Assembly (NCBI GenBank): GCA_958450365.1
Contig: CAUEEP010000724.1
Coordinates: 186,001 to 250,000 of the forward strand
DNA from: Mesorhabditis belari
Lineage: Eukaryota > Nematoda > Chromadorea > Rhabditida > Rhabditidae
Direction of reading: 5' to 3'
Length of the DNA stretch: 64,000 bases
Shown: positions 22,501 through 37,500 of the stretch, one piece after another
Position numbering within the stretch: the first letter of the stretch is position 1
Layout of the letters: the number at the start of each line of letters is the position of its first letter
The notes under the pieces: model-generated
Told to the model about the DNA's origin: nothing
What the model saw: only the letters and a program-made list of their open reading frames with translations
Database searches by the model: none
Program-made: the position numbers and the translations under genes

Positions 22501-25500
22501 GCGCCAAAGTATGTTGAATACAACGAAATTGAAGAGTTTGAAGGCTAAAACGGAACAATACAGTATATTACAGAGCTCCTGCTCCACCAAAAGCCGCTGC
22601 ACCCCCGAAGGCAGCCCCCACTCCAGCACGACCTGTCAGTAAACCTGCTCCCAAGACTGCTCCACCGCCAGTGGTCAGATTTTATACTCAAATATGATTC
22701 ATTATTATGATAATTTTATGAATTTGAAGCGCCTAATGCTTTAAGGAACTATAGCTCAAGTTATTACCGTACTCCAGCGTGCTACCGTATCATAGCATAT
22801 TTTATTACTGTACTAGTTATTCTTGCATGTTACTATCGTACTTCTAGCGTTCTAGCGTACTTCTGGCGTTCTAGCTTTCTAGCGTACTTCTAGTATTCTA
22901 GCGGACTTCTAGCATTCTAGCGTACTTCTGGCGCTCTAGCGTACTTCTAGCTTTCTAGCGGACTTCTAGCTTTCTAGCGTACTTCTACCGTACTTCTAGC
23001 ATTCTAGTGTACTTCTAGCGTTCTAGCATTCTAGCGTACTTCTAGCATTCTAGCGTACTTCTAGCATTCTAGCGTACTTCTAGCTTTCTAGCCTACTTCT
23101 AGCGTTCTAGCGTACTTCTAGCGTTCTAGCCTACTTCTAGCGTTCTAGCGTACTTCTAGCGTTCTAGCCTACTTCTAGCGTTCTAGCGTACTTCTAGCGT
23201 TCTAGCATTCTAGCGTACTTCTAGCGTACTCTGAAATGGCACTAGCTATTTGTATTACCGTACAGATAGCCAAGAGTGGGCTTCCTGTTCTTCAGCGATT
23301 AGCCTGCAGACGCTCGAAAATTGAGGCTTTAAAAGCTTTGCAAATCATTTCAGTACTTTAGTTAGTTTCAGTACTTTCAGTGCTTTGCAAATCATGAAAG
23401 TTATCCATTGTCCTTTATATTTTTTTGCTTTTAGAAGCCAATCCGCGCCGCTCCTCCACCACCCACAAATCGGGCGCCACCCGCAGAACGGCAAAGAGCC
23501 GCACCAGGAGCCAGTAAGTTTATAACTCAATTATAAAGATATAGTTTTTGAGAATTACCGTATTTCCTGTAATTGAACCATGAACAATAGGCATCTTTCT
23601 AAAAATTCCTAAATCATTTTTCCTCAATAAAAAAGCCAAGAAGTTAAGATCGAACACACTTTCGATCAATGCTAAAATGTTCAGCCGACTCCTTGATCGA
23701 AACGTCCTTGTTCATTTTTGCAGCCGCCAGTTTTGTTTGTGTCTCGATAGCTTTCCTTTTCTTTTTATCCCTCTTCGGCGTGTTCATAGTTTCGCTATCA
23801 TCTTCTCGTTTTTCTTTCGTATCGACGTTGAAATCCTTCCGACCTTTTTCAAAGCTCGTTGTCTCGTCGCGCTTCTCCATCAAGCTCGTTGTCTCGTCGA
23901 GCTTCTCCATCGAGCTTCTCCATCAAGCTCGTTGTCTCGTCGCGCTTCTCCATCAAGCTCGTTGTCTCGTCGCATTCCAAAACGGCTCTAACTCATCAAC
24001 AACCTCACTCATCGTATCTAAAAATTCTAAAACTAGTAACTGCAAAAAGAAGCATAAAAAAAATGAAAAATGATAGCAAATAAAAAAAAATTCTAATTTC
24101 TAATTTCTAATTTGTAAACATAATTTGCATAAAAGTGATTTGTAATTTTTCGTTTGGGTGGGTTTCTATTAGAGAGATGGGGGGTTCAATTACAGCAAAT
24201 ACGGTAGAGATATATTTCGAAAATAATACCTTAATCTCATACTTTAGCCAAACCCAACGGAGTTCCTTCAGCCAGTCGAGCACCACCGAAAACCAGCGCT
24301 CCTCCGGCGAAACCAGCTCGAACCACAAATATCGAGCCGTCTGTGACAAAGAAAACTATGTGAGTTTTAAAAATATTCTATAAAAATTCTATAAAATAAG
24401 GTTTATTATCAAATAGTTTAAGCTGTAGCAACTGGCTGGCAAAATAGATGGCTGGCAAAGTAGATGGCTGGCAAAGTAGATGGCTGCAAAGAGATGGCCA
24501 AGGCGGCAGAGCGGCTGCAGAGAGGCTGGAAAGGGGCTGGCAGGGATAAGACTGGCAAAGTAGATGGCTGGCAAAGTAGATGGCTGGCAAAGTAGATGGC
24601 TGGCAAAGTAGATGGCTGGCAAAGTAGATGGCTTAAATTTTAAACGCCAACGTCTCCAATCAAGTAGAACTTTTGCAATAAATAACTTTTGGTTCCTATT
24701 TTTAAGGTTTAGGCTGTAGATTGTTTATCAAATTAATAATTAGCATTTAAAAACATGGGAAAGTCGCACAATTACGCGGTTGTGGGGGGAAATTGTGCGG
24801 TTCCCAGACCTCCCACACAATCCCCTTTTTTAAGAATTGCTTGCATTTCATATTGGCGTTTGAAAAGTATGATCCATTCTTAACCGAAACCACTGGGCAA
24901 CCCCCGAAACTAAAATGGCTTCGGGAGACACAGTCGAAATCCACAACATCCACTCACATAGAGAAAGCCTCTCGTTTGTGCCGTGGCCACTTCAGGGGGC
25001 CGACATTGAGCGAAATCACACAGAATTCCTCGTGATCTCAACAAAACCACGAAACTTTCAAAAGACCACGATTCCGGGAAAGATCCGGTTCCAATACGGT
25101 TCCTATTTTGATCTAATACAGTTCCAATACGGTTCCTATTTTGATCTAATACAGTTCCAATACGGTTCCAATACGGTTCCAATTTGATCCCTTCCGAAAC
25201 CACCGAGCAATCTTGCGTTTTGTTTTTTCGGCAGCGCCACTGTAGCTTCCACCAACATGTTGATGCAGTCGATCTCAGATTTCATCAACATGTTGATGCA
25301 GTCGAGTTCGGTCTTAAGCGCCGCTTCAACATCAGCCACTGAGCGTAGAGTTGTCAACGCCATCGCTAAATAAAAATTTAAAGATGATTCACATTTAAAA
25401 ACAAATTTAACAATTAACAAACAAAAACAAAAAAAGGTGTTTTATGTGTGGTGGTGATACAATAAAAAGAATGAAAAGAAAATGAAAAAGCGCAAAAAAT

Positions 25501-28500
25501 TCGGTTTAGAGGGTCTTTTGTAAAGTCGCGTAGGGGCTCAACGTCGCGGGGGGGTAATTTTAAAGTCCTTTAAAGTGGGGGTAATTGTTTTCCCCAAAAT
25601 CCTTATCCTGTTATCCCGAAAACAGCATAAATAACACAATAAACATAAAAATTAACTACTAATTGATATTTGAAAATTTCAGTGCCCCATCCCGAGGCGC
25701 GGCCGCATCGAAGCCAGCCGCCCCACCGCCTAAAGGATCCGCCGGAAAGGTGAATAACTTTAGCGCTTTAGAACTTTAGTTTAGATAAAGTTTAGATAAA
25801 GTTTTACTGTGCCAAAGTAGAAGATAAATGTTTATCTTAAGTTTATTTTAAGTTTATCATTCTCATTATTTTGACATCATTTAGCAACCAACCCCGATTC
25901 CCCGACAACCAGCTGCACCAAAACCGGTCGAGCCCCAAGCGCCCGCTAAACCCGAACAGGTTCAATAATCCGCTTATTATCCAATAATCAAAACATTATG
26001 CAAAATAGAATTACAGTAAAATTTATATTTATTTCAAACTTTTTTACAATCTTTTTAATCTTTTTAATCTTTTTACAGCTCTATTTCTTATTTTTCCAAT
26101 TTTTATTTAATTTCTTGTACTTGTGGTTAGTATCAATCAGTTATTTCAATCAAAAGCGATCCAATTTAGAAACTAGAATCTAGAAATTAGCTTATAAGTT
26201 TTCTTGTCTTTTTTATAGCTATTACTTTACAACCTTTTTCGGACGGCGATCGAGTAGACGCTTTGACTTTGACGCTTTAACTCGGTAACCAGTTTGTAGC
26301 TACTGTAATCCGCCAATCAGTTTGTGGTTACCGTAATCCAAGTAGTTTCTGCTGTAGTCATAGGCAATCATAGATTCATAGATTCATAGATTCATAGATT
26401 CATAGATTACTAGAGTCATAGATTACTGTGACATTAACGGAAACTAGCAGTGGCTGGCTAAGCGGGCTCGTTTAGAGCAAAAAGGTCAAGGGTTCAGTCC
26501 CGGAAATCTTTCTTGACCATTCCTTACTTTACAGCCACTTATAACATCGCTTTGGATTCATTTATGACATTAAGAGATGAGAGATTAAGAGACATTTATT
26601 CACTAGATGTCAAAAACTCCTATAAATGAGTGAACTTTGTTCTTCTTGCTCACCTGAAGAGCTCCATAGCTTCATTGGTCGGATCTAGAGATCGAGAGCT
26701 CAACCCCCTCTCCGGAAATCTTTTTTTGTTCCTTACTTTACTATGTTATAAGTAAGATTTCTGTCAAGATCAAGGCGATTCAGGTTGGGTTACGGTAGCT
26801 ACTCTAACCATTGAGCTGTTAGAGTAGCTGGGGTCTATCTCTATCCGGTAGCTTGGACATGATCTAAACAGGATTACGGTAACTACTTGGATTACGGTCA
26901 GGTCTAGTCCGAGTTACTGTAGTTAAGGCATGATTGTAACCGGGCTACAGTTGCTGTAGCAGAGTCTAAATCGAGTTACAATAGCTGGGACAGGTTACCG
27001 TCTATGCCTCAGCTAGGTTACCGTCTATGCCTCAGCTAGGTTACCGTCTATGCCTCAGCTAGGTTACCGTCTATGCCTCAGCTAGGTTACCGTCTATGTC
27101 TCAGCGATCGTAGCTCGTAATCCGACGATGATTGGATTACGGTAGCTAGGTTGGATTACGGTAGTTAGGGCATGGTTTAAAGAACCACTGAAGTCAGCGT
27201 TCGGAAAAAGATCGCCAGTTAGCATTTCTCCAACTTGTGCACTCGTGGTTTGTACTCTCTTTTCAGCCTTCCACCGACGTCCATCCACCGATCTCTTCGT
27301 CCCATCCGGATCCCACAATCCCCACTCCACCATCACCCAAATTCGATCTATTGCCAGACATTGGAGAAAAACTCGGAGATCACAATGACCATCCACAAAG
27401 CGATGATATCGAGCCACCAATTCCCACTCCATCTCCACCACCAATCATCGCTCCACCCGAGCCCGTTCACCCTGTCGAACCGTCAGCTCCTCAATTGCCT
27501 GATCGCCCGAAAAGTCCCGAGATTTTACCTGAGTTTAAGGTGAGAGTTGAAAGTGAGCTTGGTTTTTGCATGTTTTCTAACTTCTGTATTGGATTTTTGT
27601 GCTCATCAAAATAGCATTTGTAGACTCTTATAACCTTTAAAGTACTCAGCGGGGGTTTAACAATCGCTCAAGTTAGTGCCAAAGAGGACTTACCTATTGT
27701 AATCCGTTTTCTATTCTCCACATCTAGTATAAGTCTAGTACAAGATACACAAGTACAAGTACAAATCTAGTACAAGTACACATCTAGTACAAGTACAAGT
27801 AGAAATCTAGTACAAGTAGAAATCTAGTACAAGTACAAATCTAGTACAAGTACAAAGCTAGGAAATCTAGTACAAGTAGAGATCTAGTACAAGTACAAGT
27901 AGAGATCTAGTACAAGTACAAGTACAAATCTAGTACAAGTACAATTCTAGTACAAGACAAGTACAATTCTAGTACAAGTACAAGCAGAAATCTAGTACAA
28001 GTACAAATCTAGTACAAGTAGAAACCTAGTACAAGTATACATCTAGTACAAGTACAAGACAAACGAGCTAAGGTTTACTTGCTTTACTTGGTTTACTTGG
28101 TTTACTTGCTTTACTTGGTTTACTTGGTTTACTTGGTTACTTGGTTTACTTGGTTTACTCGGTTTACTTGGTTACTTGGTTTACTTGGTTTACTTGATTT
28201 GTTGGTTTACTCATCAGTGGGTTTACTTGATTTCGTATCTAACTGTAAGAAAAGTAGATTTTGGTTTGATCTTTCTCCTTGCCAAAGCATCGTGCCAACT
28301 ATCTAAGCACGATACTAAGCAGAACTGGACTGAAGTCACAGTAGCTTTGGACTAAAACTTGGCCACTATCCCTATCCCAAACTTGGCCACTAAAGCTGAT
28401 TACGACAGTACACTCCAGTCAACTCATAAACCCATAAATGTAAAGATTGCTATACTTCGCATCCATAAATTCGCATCCATCTAACAACTTTGCATCCATC

Positions 28501-31500
28501 ATTTTTTTCCATCATTTTTTGTTTGATGTGTCATTGTTCTTTCTGTGATTGTGATACTTTTCAGTTATTCTGTTCGGAGCTCATCATTCACAGTCTTGTC
28601 GTTCTCCCCTCGGTATTTCCCAGGCTTCCCAGGCTTCCCAGGCTTCCCAGGCTTTCCCTGCTCTCAATTTCCCTTTTCTTCTATCAAACTTCTATCAAAC
28701 TTCTATCAATTCTATCATTAACATTCAAAAACATATCACAAAGCTAATTCAAATCACAAGAAAAACATTATTAACATATTTTAACATATTTTTAATCTAA
28801 AAATTGAATATTTGATCAATTTCAGAGTCCACATCAACCCGAAGTGCTCACCGATGAGGGACTGTTGGAGGTGAGATTTGAAATCGTCTAACTGTGAATG
28901 TAATGACTGTGAATGTAATGACTGTGAATGTAATGACTGTGAATTCCTATTATAAGTATTATGATAGTTTAAAATTTAAGCTATTACGCTAGTTGAATTC
29001 AATCCATTCAATTCAAAAGTTTATCCATTTTACTATTCGATTTCGGCTTTCTGTGGGGCAACTTTTTTTGGTTTTTGAGCTCTGATAGGCTCAAATTCAA
29101 GCTCACCGATAATACGCTAGTCCTTTTAGGGGGCATAGCTAGGGGCTAGAGTTTCATTCTCAGTCAAACAACCATTTTTTTTTGCTTTTTTTGCCTTTTT
29201 TTGCTATTTCTTAACTTTGTGGTCGTTCTTTTCAGGTAGGAGAACCACCAATGCGAATGCGGAAAATCTCGATGGATACCGAGGATGAAAATGCGAAGAA
29301 AATCCTTGACGAGATTAGGGGAGACGTGACAAATGCGGTACAAGAATGCGAGAAAACGGTGAGGGGAAATGAAGGGGGGATTTGAGAGGGATCAAGAGAT
29401 CAAGAGATCAAGATTGATCAAGAGATCAAGATTGATCAAGAGATCAAGATTGATCAAGAGATCAAGAGATCAAGAGATCAAGAGTGATCGAGCGTAAACG
29501 CACCGGCGCTAGTGCATTCGATTTGTCGCTTTTCTCGTGCTTCTATGAGAAAATCGAAGAATCGAATGAATCTGCTGATCGTGTTGTGTTTTGCAGATCG
29601 AGCGAACGCTTTCACAAGCCGCCGATCAATCTCCATTAGATGATGATCATCAAGACGATCACTTCACCCATCAACCAATCGATCACTTCACCCAACAATC
29701 GCAAAATGTTGTCAGTTGTCGTAAAAATGTTGTAGAGGGTTTAAATCAAAGAAAATTTGATCTGTGAAAGGCATTTTGACTCCTTCTCCTTCTCCCAAAG
29801 AAGATCTCCTTTTCCAGGTCACCGAGAGTGCCCATTCACTCATCGACACCACCCCGGCCCACCACCCCGGCACAAACGACACACATGTAAGGAATGATAT
29901 GAATAAAGTTTAAGTAAGATAGAAATCTTAGCTATAAGCTCTAGATATAGATTTTGTCGGGCCAGGTCTGGCTCACCAGATCTGGGAGTTGGAAAAATTG
30001 AGTTTGTCATAAACTCTTGTCATAAACTCTTGTCACAAATCGTTTTGAACAATTGAGAATCAAATTTTCAGGGTATCTGGGTGTCACGAAGAGCTTTGAA
30101 AGCTTTTCAGGGTATCTGGGTGTCACGAAGAGCAGTTCAGATAATTTTTTGAAATTTTGGCAGATAATTCGAAGCCCAAATTTGACTATCCGCAAAAATT
30201 CGCATATATTTTAATTAAAATAAAATTTACATATATTTTTGCGCTAACTGGATGTCACGGAAAACTTTGAGAAAATAGTTATGCTAGATTTTTGGGTTTG
30301 ACAGAATTGAGCTATTGGGTGGAAAATTGTACACTCCAAAAATTTGCATTTTTCGTCGAATCTAAATTTTCTAATGCAAATTTTCGTGCAATCTGGAATG
30401 CACGTGGGCCGAATTTCCATTTTGGACGAGCCGGGGTTCGAATTGACAAGCCGGGGTTCGAATTGACAAGCCTGGGTTCGAATTGACAAGTCGGGGGTTA
30501 CGGTAGCCCGGCTTGCGTTAAGCTTTCTCGGAAGAATGGAAGAAATACGCTAAAATAGATGGAAATTCTCTTTTCCAGGATCCATTCGGTCTGGACGCTC
30601 CATCGCCTTTCGCGTCAGGGCTCGCCTCGACCATTGTTGATGGGGCAACGCTGGAAAGTGCGACACAGGTCAATAGAATTCTTAATTTTAATAAGCATAA
30701 GCATCAGCAAATAAGCAATAAGCAATTTTTTCTATATCTATATCAATTTAGTATTGTTTATCCATCTAATTAAAAACTAAAATCGGTTTTATTTCAAAAA
30801 AACCTCGAATACAAATTGTCAGTCTTAAGAATAAGCTAATATAATAAGCTAATAAGCTAATAAGCTAATAATAAGTTAATAATAAGCTAATAATAAGTTA
30901 ATAATAAGCTAATAAGCTAATAATAAGCTAATAATAAGCTAATAAGCTAATAATAAGCTTTGAATGTGTTCTCTAAAGATCACTTTATTACATTCAAAGT
31001 CTAGTAGTGCTAATAAAGGTAAACTGTTTGATATTCTAGAAGTAAACTGTTTGATATTCTAGATATCTAACAGATAAAAGTATAGTGTACCAATCTATGT
31101 TACTAAAAGAACCCACTAATCTCATTCATTATAAAATGATCAATGATTGGTGACAACTTGATGAGTGAAGAGAGAAAGAGAAGAGAGAAAGAGAAGAGAA
31201 CAATTCTCCAATTCTCCATTTTACTCCGAAGATCTTTTCCCCTATATATCAATCTCTATATCAATCTCTATATCAATCTCTTTTCTTTATCTTAATCTCT
31301 TTTCAGAATGCTCGTTCTCTTTTGGACGGTTTTGTCGATACGGTGCAACACGCGGCTGATGTAGTGGCTGATAAGGTGGTCGATATGGCCGACAATGTTG
31401 GAGCGAGAGTGAGTGGGATTCAGGGGAAGATAAATAAGATGAGAATAAGATCTAAAGATAAATAAATTTGGAAAGATACAAATGTATAAAAACTACCATC

Positions 31501-34500
31501 ATCAGAAAGTAGACTATGGCAAAAACTGGTCTAAACAGTGGCTTCGACTTCGACTTCGACAATTTGGAAAGCTTCGACCAGATTTTCGATTTTCGATTTT
31601 CGATCAGATCACAGAGACTTTTCCCCTCAATATTTTCCTTGTCAGGTTTTCATTAAACTTAAAAATTTCTAGGTAGAAGATCTCGTTGATTTTGGTGAGA
31701 AAAAGCCTGAAACTCCAACTGATCTTCATCGAAAAGCCAGTCAAGATGTGAGTTTGGGGAATGGAGATTTCTTTTTAAACATTTAGCTTTAATCATTTCT
31801 TTTTAATCATTTCCTTTTAATCATTTCTTTTTAATCATTTCTTTTTAAACATTTCGTTTTAACTCCGCTCACTCTTTGATAAGCAACAACACAGTGTCTT
31901 TGATAACAAGTGTACTTTGTGCTCAAATCCTTTCTAGTTCAATAGGATCTTTATTTTTCCTTGTAGCAAAATCTTAGAGCAAAAGAAAAATGGAGAATTC
32001 AATGCATTAAGGGTGTGTTTACAGATTTGAGCTTAAAGTCCACTGAAAAGTGTCTACCATTTGCTCATTTTCACATTTGTATCGGAACCATATTGGGACC
32101 ATATTGGAACCATATTGGAACCATGTTGGGACCATGTTGGGACCATATTGGAACTGTATCCGATCCATATTGGAACCATATTGGAACCGTATCCGACCCA
32201 CATTAGAACCATATTGGAACTGTATCCGACCCACATTGGAACCATATTGGAACCATATTGGAACCGTATCCGACCCACATTAGAACCATATTGGAACTGT
32301 ATCCGACCCACATTGGAACCATATTGGAACCATATTGGAACCGTATCCGACCCACATTAGAACCATATTGGAACTGTATCCGACCCACATTGGAACCATA
32401 TTGGAACCATATTGGAACCGTATCCGACCCACATTAGAACCATATTGGAACTGTATCCGATCCATATTGGAACCATATTGGAACCGTATCCGACCCACAT
32501 TAGAACCATATTGGAACTGTATCCGACCCACATTGGAACCATATTGGAACCGTATCTTTGAAACAAACATTTCTTTTTAAACATTTCGTTTTTAACTCCG
32601 CTCACTCTTTGATAAGCAACAACACAGTGTCTTTGGCAACAGTGTACTTTGTGCTCAAATCCTTTCTAGTTCAATAGGATCTTTATTTTTCCTTGTAGCA
32701 AAATCTTAGAGCAAAAGAAAAATGAAGAACTCAATGCATTAAGGGTGTGTTTACAGATTTGAGCTTAAAGTCCACTGAAAATTTGCTAAATATCATTTGC
32801 TCATTTTCACACCGAGAGTAGGCATATCTTTGAAACAAACATTTCTTTTTTACTAATCAAGATTATAAAGTGCTTCTCGAGAGGAGTTTTTGATTTCCGT
32901 CGAGAAGATGTCGAGAAGAATGCGTTCTCTAAAAAGTGTCCATTTTCTCGACTACCGTAATCTTGTCTTTATTTTATCGAATCTCTACTAATTTTGTCTG
33001 ATTCGATGAGGGTTCAGAAAGGATATTGAAAGATGAAAAGTGAATAGATTGAATGAAAATAGAGAAGAAGAATTAGAGAGAAGAATACGGTAGTCAAGAA
33101 ACACGTTTTAGGAAACGCATTGCTTGAGAAGAGCACAATTTAATCATCGATTTGTCGGTACTTTCCCGTTATACTTCCCCATTTTCTTTCAAAGCTCCGT
33201 TCTTTCAAAGCATCGATCCCGTTATACCATCGCATTTTATGGTGATATCTTTGAGCTAAATAGTTAGTAATAATGGCCTGAATTAAAACATATAGAAAAA
33301 CCCTTAATCTTGAGCTTTACATGATAGGATTCTTGCGAAGAACTTGCAATTTGTTCATTTTGTATGTTTGAGTCAAATGAGTTCCAGATTTCAATAGGAT
33401 TTAGAGGTAGAACATGACGATATTGAGCAATGACCGATATAACTTTCTTGAAAAAGATGTAGAGAGCTAAAATGAACATAATCCAATAAAAAAACCTCAT
33501 ACCTGTCAACTGATTAGAGCGCGTTGGTATTGAATTTAGGCCTTCATTGGAATGAAACTAGCTTTCACACCAATAGAGCTCAAAAACGTTAGAGCCATTA
33601 AGATAGAGCTATTAAGATAGAGCTATTAAGATAGAGCCATTGAGATAGAGCCATTAAGATAGTCATTAAGATAGAACCATTAAGACAGAGCTACTAAGAT
33701 AGAGCTACTAAGATAGAGCTATTAAGATAGAGCTATTAAGATAGCCATTATGATAGCCATTAAGATAGCCATTAAGATAGAGCTATTAAGATAGAGCTAT
33801 TAAGATAGAGCCATTAAGATAGCCATTAAGATAGCCATTAAGATAAAGCCATTAAGATAAAGCCATTAAGATAGCCATTATGATAGCCATTAATATAGAG
33901 TCATTGATGATAAAGCCATTAAGATAGCCATTATGATAGCCATTAATATAGCCATTAAGATAGTCATTAAGAATGTAAGTCTTTTATGTAAACCTTGAAT
34001 GAATGATCGTTGTAAACGTCTAAAAGATTTTCCTTCTTACCATTGTTAAAAGGTTGATTGGAGAGGGATAGCGGTTTCGATGCATAGGAAAAAAAGGGGA
34101 GCCATTAATCCGCTTAGTTACACCGGTAAAGTACCGATTAGTCTAAAATTTGACTATTTTCACATGAATAGAGCTCAAAAAACTAGTCAAAATATGCCCA
34201 CTCTCTGTGTTTAGATGAGTCGACACCGGAATTCTCTCATTGAAGTGGGTGAGGGTGGGGAAGAAAGATTGGTGACTGTATGGCAACAAACTGACAAACA
34301 ATTGGACAAGGTGGGTAAATGGGAAAAGGGACTACGGTAGTTGGGTACTTTGAGCTTTGGCCTTCTAGCCCTTTGGCCTTCTAGCCCTTTGGCCTTCTAG
34401 CCCTTTGGCCTTCTAGCCCTTTGGCCTTCTAGCCCTTTGGCCTTCTAGCCCTTTGGCCTTCTAGCCCTTTGGCCTTCTGGTGACCTCCGGGGGCACTGAT

Positions 34501-37500
34501 TTTTTTTTCCTTCAGTCATTTTTCATTTTTCTTCTGTCACCATGCTATTACGAGGAAAGTTGAAGACTTAAGTGCACTAGAAAGGGTGTGTGTACTCAAA
34601 GCACACCTAGAGAATATAGGTATTTTATTGATTCGTCCTATAACTCTTACACATTATCCCTATCATCATTTCCCATCTCTTAGAGCACGAGTGTATTCTA
34701 ACTAATCAAAATCAAAAATCCAACACCTAACAATTCTAGTGTGATATCCAGATAGAAGAAAAACGCAATTAAAATCAAATTGCTCTTATCAATTTTTTGG
34801 AATCATCGAGAACTCTTTGCAGTTCACTCTCTGCAGTCCAACGACAACTTTGAAGAGCTCAACAGGTTAACACGGGTTAAACCCAAAAGAAAACAAGAAT
34901 TCAGGCTGTCAAAACTTGCTAATATCTGTTTATTGCTACTGTTTTGATCAATCAAGGTCAATCAAGATCAAGGCCAGCCTAAAAATTTGTTATTAGCAAT
35001 GAACGGATGTTAGCCAAAAAGTTTTCATAGCCTGTTTTTCTTTGGGTTTAACTTGTGCTAACCTGTGCTAACCTGTGCTAACCTGTGCTAACCTGTTGAG
35101 CTCTTTATAGTTGTCGTTGAACTGCAGAGAGTGGACTGCAAAGAGTTCGTGATTATTCCAAAAAATTGATAAGAGCAATTTGATTTTAATCGCGTTTTTT
35201 CTTCTATCTGGATATCACACTAGAATTGTTAGGTGTCGGATTTTTGATTTTCAGTAAAATAGATTTATACTCGATTTGTCCATCTAAGAGGACACGAGAG
35301 GCCACGTCTATAAGGGCCACGTCTATAACCGGGCCACGCAGGGCCACGCGGGCCCGCGGGCCACGCAGGGCCACGCAGGGCCACGTCAAGGGCCACGCTA
35401 TAGGGCCACGTCTAAAGGGCCCGTCTAAGGGCCGTCAGGGCCGTCTATAGGGCCACGCCTATAGGGCCCACGCCAAAGGGAAGAAAAACAGCGGTGGTCT
35501 AAGGGTAGTTCGTTAGGCTACTAATCTAGTGCTACTTTTCCTCCCAATTTCAATTCCTCGGCCGCTTCCTTGTGAAGCTTCAGGACAATTAGAAAAAATC
35601 TTTTAGAGTTTTTAAAGTGTTTACTGAGTGTCTACTCAGCTTCGAATAAACTTTGTTTAAGTAATAAAAGCCTTATTAAAAGCCTTATTAAAATCTTCCG
35701 TCATTTCTTTTAATCCAAAACCAAAACTTCCTTCAGTTCCCATCACAAAGATCGGTGCATTTTGGGGGAGTTGTGAAAATGTTTCTTTTCAAAAAGAAAA
35801 ACCCACCACGGAAACAAACGGGCACTATTTGGGTGGTCATTTCATTTTTATTTGGCACTATTTCATTTTTTCAAATCATTTACTTTCTAAAAGGCATCTA
35901 TTTTCGAAAAATATGGTAGTCAAGCGTTCAGTTTTTCATTCGATTTTGAATTTTTGCATTCACAAGGCTCACAATCAGTCAATGAAATCAAAATTGGGCA
36001 ATCGAATCGAAAAAAAAACTACCGTAATCAGTTCGCCAGTTTATTCTTACGAATCTAGCCTGAATACCCTAATCTAGACTAAATACCGTAATCCAGACAA
36101 TCTAGACTGAATACCCTAACATAGACTGAATACTCTATATCGACTGAATACCCTAATCTAGCCTGAATACCGTAATCCAGCTAATCTAGACTGAATACGC
36201 TAATCTAGACTAAATACGCTAATCTAGACTAAATACCCTAATCTAGACTAAATACCCTAATCTAGACTAAATACCCCAATCTAGACTAAATACCCTAATC
36301 TAGACTATCTATATCGACTGAATACCCCAATCTAGTCTGAATACCGTAATCCAGCTAATCTAGACTGAATACCCTAATCTAGACTAGATACCGTAATCGT
36401 GCTTGTTTTTGTCTTACGAAAAATGTCTTACGAATAAACTGGCGAACTGTTTACGGTAGGTTTCTATTAGGTTGGCGACATTGAAATTTCGTTTTTGAAG
36501 CAACAACAAAAATTTATTCGTAAAAATAAACTAAAAACAATTAATCAACAACCTATTCCCCACAGCTATCAATAAAATTTTTCCATCTTTGACGCAAATT
36601 ATGGACACTCTCTTGAAAGAATTGTGCTGGTTTTGATTGAAAGAAAGCAGAGACCCATTTTTTGATGTCGTCAATGTTCTGAAACTTGTGGCTTTCGAGT
36701 GAATGCCGCATACTTCGAAAGAAATGGTAGTAAGAATGACATATCTCGCAATATCTGGACTATAAGGCGGATGAAAGCAGAGACCCATTTTTTGATTTTG
36801 ATGAATAAAATTGATGCCTTTTAGAATAATTGAAAGGAAAATACGGTAAATAATCTAATAAAACGGCCTTCTATAGGAGCGTCGTTTAGGCTAAGTTTAC
36901 TCTCAAACAAACGCTTATATCTTGACAGCAGTACGTCTCTTTCTGCGCGCTTTGGTATCAAATTAAAGTAGAGAGAATGGGTATTTTTTTGAGATATAAC
37001 ACTAATTTTTAGCATTAACCAGCGCTTAGAAAAAAATGATTGAAAAGTGGCAAAAAAAGTCTGAAGAGAAAAGACTGAAAAATTCTTCGTGGCGGGGTCG
37101 TTTTATGGCGTCGGGTTACGGTAGTTTCCGACGTTTGGCGCGGAAACGTCTGGAAAAAGAAAAGTGGTAAAAAAGAGCCGATTATTCATCATTTTTCAAT
37201 CATTTTTTTCTAAGCGCTGGTTAATGCTAAAAATTTGTGTTATATCTCAAAAAATCACCCATTCTCTCTAATTTAATTTGATATCTAAACGCATAGAAAC
37301 AAACGTACTGCTGTCAAGATATAAGCGTTTGTTTGAGAGTAAACTTGGCCTAGACGACGCTCCTATAGGCGGCTGTTCTATTAGAATTTTTATGGTACTC
37401 TAGTCGCATCTCTGTCAACCTTTCCCCCCTTGACCCTTGTCACTTCGGTTTAGAATGTTTTTGGTTACAAAATCGAGATCAACCTCAATCATTTAGGTAT

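Larger units (their letters stand above)
25960..27266. other. Intron 12: tRNA-like boxes and 24-bp repeat
   Basis: Holds GATTCATA repeats (26370-26408), the tRNA-like 26452-26504, and (GGTTACCGTCTATGCCTCAGCTA)x5 at 26992-27105. Many isolated CGGTAACC/GGATTACGGTAG phrases occur; no exon supported. Confidence 0.6.

Noticed and set aside
30429..30492. tRNA B-box cluster (GGTTCGAATTGA)
   Set aside because: Four tandem copies of a 20-bp unit without an A box; treated as a minisatellite.
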